The notes: a model not told the origin generated them from the letters alone. Shown: positions 48,544 through 60,500, counted from the stretch's first letter. The stretch: DNA of 64,000 nt from Diadema setosum (GCF_964275005.1 NC_092698.1:27089447-27153446); one strand, 5' to 3'. A program made the numbers and translations.

Positions 48544-51500
48544 ATGCCTGAAGTTGTGGTATTGCCAGAAAAAGAGGAACTAAATGTTCCCGATGTTCCT
48601 CTCACATCGTCAGCGTTGAAGGCTGGAGCTTTTCATTATGGACGCCAGTGTGACAGAGAAAATAAGGTTGGTGAATCGTCTGTGGGGTAACACACTTTTA
48701 GCTACTACAGTCCCACATACTCGTAACCATGTTGACTGTGCAAGCTTAAGTTACTCGTACGAGTCGTAGCTCGCTCAATTCAACCTATTCGGATATAAAG
48801 TCCTAGCCTCTAGGCTTTCTACTATCTAGACATTAAGGCCTACAGGGAAGTACTGTGTCTAGACATGTAGAATATAGTTCATAGAATCTCTGATTTAATC
48901 TTTGCAGACGTTGATAATTATAGTTGTCCTTTATCATGCACCTCTGCACTGTCACTCAGTCATGTCATTGGCACTGCGCCACTGACCATGCTGACAGTGA
49001 CACTGTGCTGTGAGTGTGAGGACTTCAAGATTCACATAGAAAATCGCAAGCCGCCCTTGATTCGACCACCCACAATGCCGTCCAAATTCGACCGCCTGTT
49101 ACAACTGACGTTACAAGTAGAAACCCAACAGTTAGAACCTATAGGCCTATGCCGTATTTGTGGGTAAACTCGGCCCAACAGGTAAAATCGGCCCCTTGTG
49201 TTGGGATTGTGAGACCAGGGGCCGAGTTTACCCACAAATACAATAGAATCTATTATGCTTTTGCGCACAGTCAAACCTTTGCACGGAAGGTCAAACCTTG
49301 GTGCAGGTGCCATTGTAGTTCCCACATGTAATTAAGATCTAAATAAATTTAATAATAAAAATATATAACAGGAGTCCACTGTATTAGTAGCTGATAATAT
49401 AAAATGTATCCTAATCAAGGAACTTGAATGTGAATATTGATGAATTCATTATTTGCCAATACCCCAATATCTGTAACAGTAAACATTTTACTCGTCGATT
49501 TGATCTTGTCTTGCTCCTGATGATGCAGGAATTCATGCTGTGCAAGGATGAGGAGAAGGACCCGCGCAAATGTTTGGAGGAAGGGAGGAAAGTGACGGCA
49601 TGTGCTTTCAATTTCTTCAACCAGATCAGAGCTCACTGCAATGAATCCTTCACCGAGTACTGGACATGTCTTGATCATAACAGACAAGAATACAGGAGGT
49701 GAGACTTTTGCTTTCTAAGCAGCAGACTTGCATGATTTTGTGTGTTTGTTTTGTTTTGTTTGTTTGTTTTTCTGGTGAATGTAATTCAGTGCCATATCGT
49801 AGAAAAGCTTCAAATGTAATTAGTATAGAGAATAGTATCATAAATGATAACAATTCTGAACCTTAATACCTCATTAGTACTGAGCAGCCAGATTTAAGAA
49901 GATAATTTTCGTGTGCAGCCTATTTTTAACCTGTTATGTACAGTGCACTCCCGTTATAACGAACACGGTTATTACAAAATTCCAGTTACAACGAAGTAAA
50001 AATTCAGGCTGCAACATTATCCACTCTATGTTTGATTAATTTGTTTGATTATAACAAAATTTCAATACAACGACTAAAAAAAACTGCCGGTCCCGAGGAC
50101 TTTGTTGTAACGGGAATCCACTGTATGTACTTTGTATGAATATCATGGTGGAAACAAAGGGGGACTGTTTTCTGAAGTGGTCATCAGGACCAAGACTGAG
50201 GTTTCTCCAGTTCCTGATTAGAAGGATTGTGATGAAAACACGAGATGAGCAGATACAGGCATATAAATGGTACAGTACATCAATCACTGTGGCTGCAATA
50301 TCTTATGTATATTTTTACACTGAGTGAAAATTCTTAATCATCCATGACAGAACATTAATGAAAAGTCCTTCCTAGTCAACTACTATGTCAACATTGCATT
50401 TTGTGTTCATTGTTTTCCATGAGAAATTATGATTTTCTTTTTTTCATGTATATGCAAAATGATCCAACTGTTCTAAATTTTCCTTTGTAGATGTCGCTCA
50501 TCACAGCAGCAGTTTGACAAGTGTGTGTTCGACAACATGGGATGGGTCAGACCAGAGCTTGGAGATCTAGGAAAGGCAAGTAACATGCTCAGTGATGCTC
50601 AACAGAGTTTCAAGATGTTTTGCAAATCCCAGCACATTTTATGCATTCCCCACACCATTACTAGCCATCTCAATGAGGAGTTCTGATGTGGTTTGCAAAG
50701 TGCAGCTCAGACCAAATTCCATCACACAAGGAGCTCTTGTAGCTGTGTTGATTAGAACACAGGTTATATGCCTCTTTTCATTGTAAAGTACTTTGGAGTT
50801 GTCCAATGTATGATGAATGATTGTATTGAAGTAATATGGTTCAGGGTAGCACCTTCATAGAGAGCACTGTTCACTCAAGAGCCGTACATCCTGCCACAAT
50901 AGCCCAAATACTGTAAGGTATACAGAGTTCAAGAGATTAAGTGGATAAAACAGTTAATTTGTCCAAGGATGTTTGCAGCAGGTACGATATGAACCTAGGA
51001 TTTTTTGTGTGGAAGTCCATCTCCCTTCTGTACGGTATGAATAAGAATAATAAGTACATGTGTATGATACATATCTGGAGTGAAAATGTGTTCAGATTTA
51101 TGTTATAAAGGTCATGGGGATTTTGAATGTGCTAGTATTGCCATGAAATGCACTAGATACACACATTTCATGCCTGTTGATGTAGTCAAAGGTTTGAGCA
51201 GCATTATTGAGTATTGCGTTCCCAATTAAAGGGTGTGTACAGTTTTGGTCGAGGTGAGGATTTAGCTGTTAACGTTTTGCGAGATATTCAGAAACCACTC
51301 TATGAGATGTCAAAGAGCATGCAGTTCTAAGGGGTATCAAAAGTTTATTCGATGAAAATTGGTTTTGAAATGGCCGAGATATCCAAAAACAAGGTGAAAC
51401 AAAGAGATCCTGATAAAGTTGTGGCATGTCACCTTTTATTATTAGCACTTTTGGGGATATCTCAGCCATTTGAAAACCAATTTTCATCAAATAAACTTTG

Positions 51501-51952
51501 AATCCTTCTTAAAATTACATACTATTTCATATTTCATAAGAAGCTTTTCATTATCTCACTTAGAAATGTTCAAAACATGAATCCCCACCTCAACCAGTAC
51601 TGTACAGTCCCTTTAATGTGTTGTCTCCTAGATACTGTAATTTTCATTAGGGTTAACCCTTAGTTCCCGTTAGTGACATATCAAAATTGGAGGTTAACAA
51701 GCAGATGAAAATCAGTGAGAACATCAGTGAACGTTTGCTGCCAATGAAAATTGTGATTATGGTTACAAGTTTTCTCAACTGCTTGGTACTATCTGCCGTT
51801 TTTCATTCCCCATATAGGTAACTGTTGTGAAGACAGAAAGACCACTTCCCAACTTTGACCTCAGACCAATACCCCCACCAGAGCCTCAGCCCGTGCCACC
51901 AGCAAACCTCCCTGCTTCAAAGACAGGATCCAAGTTTTTCTTCTTCTGGTAG
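48544..51952 (+). CDS. NDUFA8: NDUFA8, NADH:ubiquinone oxidoreductase subunit A8, four exons
   Basis: Accessory subunit of mitochondrial complex I on the intermembrane-space side, imported through the CHCHD4 disulfide relay. Exons 48544-48666, 49529-49698, 50491-50575 and 51818-51952 give 170 aa; human NDUFA8 has 172. The start [18 protein letters not shown] parallels human MPGIVELPTLEELKVDEV. Paired CX9C motifs are visible: CDRENKEFMLC and [11 protein letters not shown], then [11 protein letters not shown] and [11 protein letters not shown], the twin CHCH fold. It ends GSKFFFFW then TAG. Intron 3 (50576-51817) begins GC rather than GT. Intron 1 holds a palindromic repeat, intron 2 a TA-flanked MITE and intron 3 a TTAA-flanked MITE. 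Confidence 0.95.
49154..49241. repeat. Palindromic repeat in NDUFA8 intron 1
   Basis: Perfect 23-bp arms 49154-49176 and 49219-49241 (TTTGTGGGTAAACTCGG and its complement) flank a 42-nt loop. Confidence 0.9.
49941..50123. mobile_element. 183-bp TA-flanked mariner-type MITE
   Basis: Inverted ends CAGTGCACTCCCGTTATAAC and GTAACGGGAATCCACTG are flanked by TA at 49939-49940 and 50124-50125. It is in NDUFA8 intron 2 and is the best-preserved family member in the window. Confidence 0.8.
51230..51612. mobile_element. 383-bp TTAA-flanked MITE, copy 2
   Basis: Same orientation and length as the copy at 5726-6108, with ends AGGGTGTGTACAGTTTTGG and CAGTACTGTACAGTCCCT. TTAA lies at 51226-51229 and 51613-51616. 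It is in the GC-AG intron 3 of NDUFA8. Confidence 0.85.
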
Positions 51953-52054
51953 TGTGTACATGTATGATATTATATTGATAGCTATCTCCTAGACATAGTG
52001 AATTATCTCTTCAGAGTGCCAGCATTACTGTCGCAGACATCATTTTTGTGGTTG

Positions 52055-52060
52055 AATAAA
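52055..52060 (+). terminator. Poly(A) signal AATAAA after NDUFA8
   Basis: Canonical hexamer about 100 nt past the NDUFA8 stop. A second AATAAA lies at 52579-52584, so two 3' ends are possible. Confidence 0.5.
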
Positions 52061-52584
52061 AAATTGCCAACAAAAATGCAGTGTGGTATGTAAAGACTAC
52101 ATGTTACTAGGTATCGCAACAACCACCAAGGAAGAGTCCTCATCAGTTCAAATTATCCCATTACCAGGGCATGAGAACATGAATATTCCATTGTTTTCTT
52201 GTGATGTTGAAATTTTACTGTTCCCAGAACTGATCTGGTTGTAAAGACTTTTTCTCTGAAAGTACATGAGGATTAGTTTGCCCAAGTACCATATTTAATA
52301 TTTCAGATCTCCCTTTTTTATTAGATGTTCATGTGGAGTTCACAAGGTGGGGATTAATTCAGACACGAGAAGGAACATGACTTTATCATGACCAACATGC
52401 AAGAAACAAGCCACCTAGTTCATCACAAATATGCATGCTTTGACAAGATTGTTTTTTTGTTTTTTTTTTCCAGACGTGTTGTTCAAACTCTGATAATAGC
52501 CCAATGGGTGCAATTGTCAGCTGCAAAAGAGATGTAATTTTGCATTTTGTGAATGCAGCATTGGTGTTGTGCACCTGTAATAAA

Positions 52585-55500
52585 TCTAAATTGTAAATTT
52601 TAAAACAAATGCAACATGTGTCCTCATGCTCTTCCTTTCATTTGTGTGTGAATTCTATCTATCGATGTTGAATTCATGGCTCATTGCCCACATGAGGTTT
52701 TGGTAAACAGCAAAAACAGTCCAGAGAGTTTACACTTTATTTTCTACTAATGATGTGTTGACAAAAATTGGAATACACTGTAGTTCCATATGAGTGGACT
52801 GTCAAAAGTGGAAGGAAAACATTAGAAATACATGTATTGTTCAAGGACAAAGTATGCTGAAAAGAAGTACTCATTGTATACAAGTTCTTCACAATTGATA
52901 ATTTGTCTGAAAGCAAGTTTTTAAACTGCTAAATTTCAGAACCCAGCATCCTTATAGCTGTAGCCCCTCCCCCCCCCCCCCACACACACATTTTATATGT
53001 TTTATCAGGGAAGTACACCACCCTGTTCTTACGTTGCATTCCATAACTACATGGGCACTGAATTTCACCTGTTGATGTAAATGACAAAGTCAATGAGAAT
53101 TGGAGAGAATAGAACTCTATTTTCCCCTGCTACTGTAACATGTTTCATGTATGAGGTGACCTTTTCAGTAGGTTACCATTCTGCAGATTATAGGAAAGGT
53201 AGACTAACAATTCATCCTCACTTTTTTCATTCATCATCGAACGTACCATCCTGAGAGCACAGGGGGCTAGAATTTCTTTGTTGAACACATACTGGTAGAA
53301 TGACGCTCTGTTTTGAAGCTACAGTATACAAAACTATCAATAGATGTTCATTGCATAACATCTTGTTAATGCATGTCTGCATAATACATGTGAATTATTG
53401 GTACTTGTATATGCATTCTGATTAGTCATCAAGTTTTAGACAATGTTTTACCATGTTCTCTCTCACCTTTTATGCAACATACACTTCTTGGTTGATCTCT
53501 GGTTGATAACTGAATGATCAATAGTTTATTCACATTACTAACACATCATACACAAGAAAGGAGGATACATCTGGGTAGATACACACTGTTCTGGTAGGGG
53601 AATAAAATACACAATGTTTTTGTGACAAAATGTGAGATACCCTGTCTACTGGCTATGTTGTTAAAATTTATATTATAAAAGAAGATAATTCTGCTTGAAA
53701 AATTGTCCCAATATCAGGTTCAAATCTTTAAAATCCAAGAGGTTCAGGTATCTATGTCAGCTTTGAAGATTTTAAGGTTAAAAGGGGTTGGGCATGAGGG
53801 GGTCTCTCATTTAGTAATAGTATCACTGAAGAGAAACAGAAATGGAAATTTTGCTGAAACCTATGATATATGCCTGTAAGTAGTTTTTTTTTTTTTTTTT
53901 TTGGCAAAATATTAATTTATCAATTCCAGTGGACTGCAATGTTATTCACATGGCTATACATTCTGCTTCTTGAGCATCTTGTGTTGAATTGCACTCTGCA
54001 CAGAAGTGGGATTAAGTTTCCTCACACAGAAAATATGTTGATTAAAATAGCACCAGGATGCACAGACAGAAAAATCTATCTGTCTGGAGGAGTTTTATAA
54101 CATTTCTTTACTTTGATGGTTCTCCTCCAAGGCAGATGGAAGCCTCTCATAGACACCACTGTGGGAGGATGCTTAACCTCTGTCCCTATGGACGTGCTGG
54201 GTGCATTATCTTCCTAGGTTACTCGTATGTCCAATTCAGAGTTGTGGATCAGCAAATTCAAACCTAAATAAGTAATATTAATAAGTAATATTAACATCTA
54301 ATAAAATACACTACAACCACTATGTTTGAAATACCACAGATTTGAGTGGATTTTTCATGGAAAAAATACAGCTACCAGCTCGTTGGCACACTAATACTAT
54401 GCTGACTAATCATTGGCAAATGCATTTGTTCGACAATAACATTGGTTTCAGTTGGTAGAGCATCCCCATACAGCAGTATGAGGAATGAGAGTCTTCAGTC
54501 TGTATAGGAGAGAGATTCCATGAAGCCAAACTTACGTCTCCACAGAATATATTCCCAACAATAAATACAGACTGATCTTTTGGTCAACAGGATGCAATGA
54601 AGAAGAAAAGCAAGGAACATACCAAGCTGAATGTATTAAAAAAACTTTTAAATGCAACCATGGGCACCCTTGAATTGTGTACATGACATGCTGTATACTA
54701 GTACGGCCTGCACTTCTAGCCTGTCCAATTCTCATTAATTTAATTTGTGATTTATAGGTCACTGAACAAATGAATCTACATAGAATATCCTGGAAATACT
54801 GTAAAACCAGAATTATTCACAGCATGAGACTTTCGCGAATTGTAGCCAACTGCCTTTTTCGCAGCATGAAACTTTTGTGAATTGCCATTGGCACTGAATG
54901 CATTGTAAATGAAACACTTGCGTTTATTTTACTTTTGCAAATCTTTACACTTTACAAAATTTGTGAAAGTTTCATGTGCACAAAAACTTCTGGATTTACA
55001 GTATAAGCCTCTTTGCAGAAAAAAAAGCATCACTCCTCTGCATAGTTATCCATTCTGAAGAAAGTCTGGACTTTTGTGGCTGTCTGGTTGTCCAAGCTGC
55101 AGTCCATTAGCTGTTCCCTTGTTGCCATAGCAATGGCAGATAGAGATCCGAAACCCTGCTGTAGCACTAGGCACTGTTCTAGGAAGTCAAGGTTGATCAA
55201 AAGTCTCATGGATGATGGTCAGGTGACAAGGTTACTTTTTTTCTGAAGAATGATTAAGAAATGTAATACTATCACCTTCACAATTCTAGGTTTGATGACA
55301 AGTACAGTTTTTACTGATCGTTGTTTTGTTTTATTTTTTTTACTATTTTTTCATTTATTTTTGTTTGCAATTCAAGCGAATGCACAGACACACACACACA
55401 CACATACAATAGGATCATCTGCATGTGTGAGATCAACCAATGAAAAACAAGCACAACTCTCTCTTGTTAATCATACTTTATCATACAAGCATAAACCTAC

Positions 55501-55602
55501 ACAAATACATTGGCTGAGGGATTTAGAACCAGAATTTAGAACCAAAGGAACATCAAGTATGTGCAGATCCTCTTTTCAGTTCTTGCCAACTCTATGGCAG
55601 GC
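52585..55602. other. Intergenic region between the NDUFA8 and SPO16 3' ends
   Basis: About 3 kb of AT-rich DNA between convergent genes. It holds a C run near 52968, one MITE (54799-55001) and a CA repeat near 55388. No convincing ORF or splice pattern is seen. TTTATT motifs near 55330 and 55354 could be the SPO16 poly(A) signal read on the minus strand. Confidence 0.55.
54799..55001. mobile_element. 203-bp TA-flanked MITE
   Basis: Ends CTGTAAAACCAGAA and TTCTGGATTTACAG with TA at 54797-54798 and 55002-55003. Inner arms also pair (CATGAGACTTTCGC and GAAAGTTTCATG). It is intergenic, downstream of SPO16. Confidence 0.8.
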
Positions 55603-58600
55603 TCATTTGTAAACTTTAGGGTTCATAAGGATATCATGGTGTCTTAGTCCGATCTGTGATAGGATGTTCAGGACCACTTCTTCTCTGCTTTGACGAGATA
55701 GAATGCCATCCAGTCGGGATTTCAGTATGGTTGAAGTAGGTTTGCAAGTGGCCTGATAGAGGAGAGAATGAGTAGAACTTCATTACAAATGAGCAAATTC
55801 TGTAGATGTACTTTATTCATATGAACAAGTGTACTGAACAAACACTTTCAAAGGACTGATGCTGTTTCAGAGGAAAACAAACAAACAAACAAACAAACAA
55901 ACAAACTCGTGCCTTTTCTATTACTCAGCTGAAATGAAAATAAAAAGTTTGGTACTCTGCAGAATCCTCACCTGAGCAATTGTCTGAATTGTTTGCACAC
56001 ACTCTGCATCATTATGCACGGGTAGAATCTTGAGGTTGCTATCCACAAACCTGGGGTTGTGAAATGCAGTAAACAACATCAGAAGAGTGACACAATGCCT
56101 TTAACATTATCATGGATAAAGAACATTACTCTTTTTTTTTTTTAATTATTATTATTAGTGTTTCATTTTTCCCCCTTGGAATAGACCTGACTGCAGGTAA
56201 TGATCAAGGTCAGAGTATGGAATGTAATGAATATGGTTATAACTTATGATAAAATTTGGGTCATGGATATAATGAAGTTCTCATTCTAATGAAAAAAAAA
56301 AAATTCTTGTTTCAAACTTATCATCTTATGTCTTTATATACTATGGGACTACTGTACCGTTATAACAAAATTTCATTATAATTAAAGAAAACTGCCAATC
56401 CCAAGAACTTCATTATAATGGGAGTCACCTGTATTTGTATTTGCAGAATCCAAGATATTCCCTGTAGAGTAAAACTTTGCCAAAAGGAACGATAAAGTTC
56501 ATTGATTCTCTGGCTAGCTGAGCATTAAGTAAAAGTCAATTAATGCTCTTTCATGGCAAAGCTTCTTGAAACATATCACATGAATGTGCTGTTAAACTAG
56601 ACAGCTAATAATGCATGAAACATTTTTAAGCAAATGGCAAAATTTAATTACGAACTACCCAGTTGTAACGAGGAGGATAAGAATAAGAATTACCGTTGCT
56701 GAATTGCTGCAATGACCTCCATCTCATGTGGACCATGTAATGCAGAGGATACCACCAAGTAGCTGTTGCGATGAATTTGGATGAACTTGAGCACCCTTGG
56801 TACGGTATATGACATGTAGAAAGGAGTGTTTTAGAGTGACATACCTAACAACAATTAAAATTATGGATATGATCTTCTCATTACATTTACTGCAATGCAA
56901 ATGGTTCTCCTGGGTACCTTTAAAAGATTAACAAAAAAAAATTAAGTTTTTTTTTTTGGTCTTCCATGAACTGAACATAACTCATTAACTGCAGATTGAT
57001 GATTACTTACAATGTAGCTACCAAAAAAAAAAAAAAATAATAATATTAATAAAACTGTTGAATTAAATGACCAATTATGATTATAAGTTCACCAGTACTG
57101 TACCATCTGATGACATAGTAAATGAGAATATTATGGTCAATAAGTAAAAAGCAATGTCAAGTTGAAGTTTCTTAATGGAGAAATATCTTCTTCTAGGAAT
57201 GTGTACAATCAATTTAAGCTAACTAAACTGTATTTGTCAATGAGCAATCAGCACGCCTATTATGACACTCAATTGTATTTTAATTAACACATTCCCAATA
57301 TCAATTTTTTTTCCTCAATTTTCTTCACCACTATTGAAACGGTTATACGGTGTACTGCCAATCAGACATTTTGTTCATTGTGATGACTTTCCATACAAAT
57401 GACAGTAGATTAGGAAGAAACATTGCAGAAGACACAATGCCAGTCTGTTACCAACCTGTCAATGAAGTCATGGTCGAGTTGGATATGACCCGACTTGGGT
57501 GGCCATTCCAGTGATACCTTGTCAAGTGGTGTGACCATGAATGCAATGGCAGACAGTGGAAAGATGAAAGTACCTGGGACTGTGCTGTCACTGACTGCAG
57601 GTGCGGAGAGTGCAAAATGTGTTTCAAAAACACAAAGAGAACAAAGATAAACCATTAACTGCCATGTCTATTAGTCAACTTGTTTCATGGTCCACCCCCC
57701 CCCCTCAAAAAAAAAAAAAAAAAAAGACAAATACCAGAAACATTATGAAAGGTTAGTGTCAGATAGCAATGCTTCTCTATTAACTCGCTTATTTTGTATA
57801 TCAAAAGTTTCGTACCTGCCCAAATCATATCCATGTGGGACAACAAAAGGCCATTGGCATTGCACAACTAGACTTCTAACAGTTAATTTCTACTATTAAC
57901 GTTACCACCTAGATCTAGATATTTATAGTGACGTAGTGTAGTGGTAGGGTCTACTCTATGTATCACATGCAGAGCGTCTTCGAATATAAACGACAGTTAG
58001 CACCGAAACAGACTCACAATCGCTCATAAAACATAATCTTCTACACCAAACAGAGCATGACATCTCTCTCTCTCATTCTCTCTTAACAAATCAACATTAC
58101 TGAGAACATACACGTGCTAACACTGGAAAGCACAACACGTTGTCATGGGACCAAGTCACACGCAACCTACTAAGTTAAGTATCCAGCCTGCGCCTGCCAT
58201 GCTCGTGCCCAGGGCACAAGGACATCGTATAGGCCTACTGTAGTAGCTGCAGCTAGCACGTGCCCGTAGCACCAGTGCCGTATACGGCACTGCGTAGCAC
58301 TGGCTGGTATACTGGTCAGTGGCACCGACTGGTAGGGCCACTAGGGTAGGGCTGGCGCGCCCAGCTCCCAGCTGCAGAGCGCTAGTGCGGGACGAACTAA
58401 CCGTTAGATTTCTACCCGTATATCTGCAATTCCTACAGGCCACAAGTTGTGTTGGCTACAGCTAGCTACCCACCTAGTCCTACCCTAAATCACAACTGCA
58501 TGTTTGCCATACATGGAGGTAGACGTATGGTCTAGATCTAACGTCATTCTAGACACTGATTAGGCCCTACTCTAACGGTTAGAGCTCTAACAAGTTAACG

Positions 58601-58775
58601 TAGATAGTCCGATGTGTCACTGTTCGTCATCACAAATTTACTTACACCTTACTTTGTGCCTCTGTTGAAGAAGTCTTGAAATTTCGTTATTCTTCTGCTC
58701 ATTGTGTATGACAATAGGCCATTTGCTGTTTGCGTTGATTTCAGAGATCTTGCCACAATCATTTTTGGAAGCCAT
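55603..58775 (-). CDS. SPO16: SPO16 homologue (vertebrate C1orf146), meiotic recombination factor, five exons
   Basis: SPO16 pairs with the XPF-like SHOC1 (Zip2) as an ERCC1-like partner that binds branched DNA and promotes meiotic crossovers. On the minus strand the exons are 58775-58648, 57590-57456, 56795-56694, 56050-55972 and 55752-55603; all borders are GT-AG, and they sum to 594 nt (197 aa plus TGA). Human SPO16 has about 180 aa. Matches as I recall the human protein: HKV then FPLSAIAFMVTPLDK (human FSLSGVAFLL), IHRNSYLVVSSALHGP (human IHQNSFLVLSAALHGP), IQQRFVDSNLKILPVHN (human IQQRFLGCNLRILPVHN) and TIAQATCKP. Exon 5 (LSRQSREEVVLNILSQIGL) probably forms the helix-hairpin-helix tail. 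The start is the first ATG in frame, MASKNDCGKISE. The gene is tail-to-tail with NDUFA8. Confidence 0.85.
56228..56431. mobile_element. Decayed TA-flanked mariner-type MITE
   Basis: The right half (TTATAACAAAATTTCATTAT, AAAACTGCCAATCCCAAG, TAATGGGAGTCACCTG) aligns with the element at 49941-50123. The left border is uncertain. It lies in SPO16 intron 3. Confidence 0.55.
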
Positions 58776-58842
58776 TTCGTTCTTTTCTGAAACTGATGAT
58801 CAAAGAGTATAACGTTAGAGCTAGACGTAGACCTATGTTTTT
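58776..58842 (-). promoter_or_regulatory. Presumed SPO16 5' UTR or core promoter
   Basis: Only 67 bp separate the SPO16 ATG from the hairpin end of a repeat element at 58843. No TATA box is clear. The leader or promoter therefore either fits in this gap or extends into the repeat. Confidence 0.35.
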
Positions 58843-59892
58843 ATGCCTCCCCGGGCCCCGCCAACGAAGTGGCCGGAGGCATTATGTTTTCGGGTCGTTC
58901 GTCCGTCCGTCCGTCCGTCCGTCCGTCCGTCCGTCCGTCCGTCCGTCCGTCCGTCCGTCCGTCCGTCCGTCCGTCCGTACGTCCGTCCGTCCCCTTTTGT
59001 TTTTGTCGATATCTCAAGAACCGTGAGGTTTGCATCAAACTTGGTATGAGGGTATATCCTTGGGGGATAATACTTTGTGTGGATTTTAGGGTCACAGGGT
59101 CAAAAGTCAAAGGTCACAGGTTATTTTGTGAAAAAAAATTGAAATTTCATGTTTTTCTCCATATCTCGCAAATGGTTCAAGGTATCTTCATGGAACTTAG
59201 TATATATGCTTGTACCGATGGGCAGTGATTATCTATGGAAGTTGGGGGTCATGGGTCAAAGGTCAGGGGGTCAAAGGTCAAGGTCAACTCCTCAAAATGT
59301 TCTACTTTCCTTATGTTTATGCAATGCCTGAAGGATTTTTTTTAAAACTTGATGTATGCATGTATAACCCAATATATATTCTGTGGGAAGTTTCTTGCCA
59401 ATAGGTCAAAGGTCAAAAGGTCAAAGGTCAAGTGAAAGTGCTAAATTGCACTTTTTCCTCCTTCAAGGTATTGTCATGAAACTTACATATTTATGCATGT
59501 TCTACCTAACAGTGATTCTCTTTGGAACTGTGGGGTCAAAGGTCAAAGGCCAGGTTTCGATAATACTATTTTACCATTTGATACTGAAATTATACTTTTT
59601 CTCAATACCTTGAAAATTACTCAATGCATAAACTTGTGAAAGGGTCAAAAGTCGAGTAAAAATCATCAGTTCCCCAAATACCTGCACTCTGACGTTTTAA
59701 TCATTCATCCAATTGAACCTAGTTCTAGGAAAGTGAACATTCAGCACATTTGTGGCAAACCTGTCAGTTTAATATTTTGCCAATTGTGTGAAACTGTCAT
59801 CACACATTGTCAAGACATTGTACTATAGACCTATTAGGAGAACCATGCATTATGGCGGAGGCATACACCAGTCGCCGTAGCAACATTTCTAG
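58838..59892. mobile_element. GTCC-microsatellite element upstream of SPO16 (type B)
   Basis: Begins TTTTTATGCCTCC with a hairpin closed by GGAGGCAT (58843-58882), then about 90 bp of (GTCC)n. Diverged units follow, each with a GATATCTCAAGAACC-like or ATATCTCGCAAATGG-like phrase and AGGTCA-type blocks. It ends GGCGGAGGCAT...TTTCTAG. It shares its architecture with the intron 28 element and starts 67 bp from the SPO16 start codon. Confidence 0.7.
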
Positions 59893-60191
59893 TTTGCTAA
59901 TGTGACGTAGCATCATATTGAGCCTACTGTACATGCTATCGGTGAAAGCTTCTACGACGTAGATCTAGTGTGTTTAGGGTCTTTGATGCTAGTCAAACAG
60001 CGTAGCATGCATGCAGCGCGCAGCGAGCGGCCGGATCCGATCAACGTCCCCCCGCGCGCGGGCACGGTCCGCAGGTTAGGTACGACGAGCAAAGAGTACA
60101 AAGATTATCATCAGAGGAGCGCTTCACCGTACCCGAAAAGATCATAGAGTACCGTACCCGCGCGTACATAAAAGCGAGGCCGACTCGTCAC

Positions 60192-60500
60192 AATGAATGA
60201 ATGAATGAATGAATGAATGAATGAATGAATGAATGAATGAATGAATGAATGAATGAATGAATGAATGAATGAATGAATGAATGAAAAAAGTTTCAAGTTT
60301 ATTCAAAGTTTCCACAATACAAAAATTACAAAAGAACAATAATATGTAACAAGGAATACATTGTTGAATATATGCGATTAAAAGAATTTGCAGAATATTT
60401 GAATAAAAATTGACAATGCATGTAGATGCATTTATGTAAAGTGGAGGGGTCTTAGAAAAGCAAGCTTGTATAATAAGACCCCTGAAAAGGTAAGTTAAGA
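60192..60500 (-). mobile_element. LINE-like 3' end with ATTC tail
   Basis: Read on the minus strand, an AT-rich 3' UTR with AGACCCCTCC and GGAAACTTTGAATAAACTTG runs into (ATTC)n at 60285-60192, the usual ending of some CR1-like LINEs with a tetranucleotide tail. No coding part remains. Confidence 0.55.

Noticed and set aside
58796-59228. Reading frames rich in RPSV or RTDG
   Set aside because: Translation of the GTCC microsatellite within the repeat upstream of SPO16.
60111-60339. FIHS repeat reading frames on the minus strand
   Set aside because: Translation of the ATTC tail of a LINE-like 3' end.
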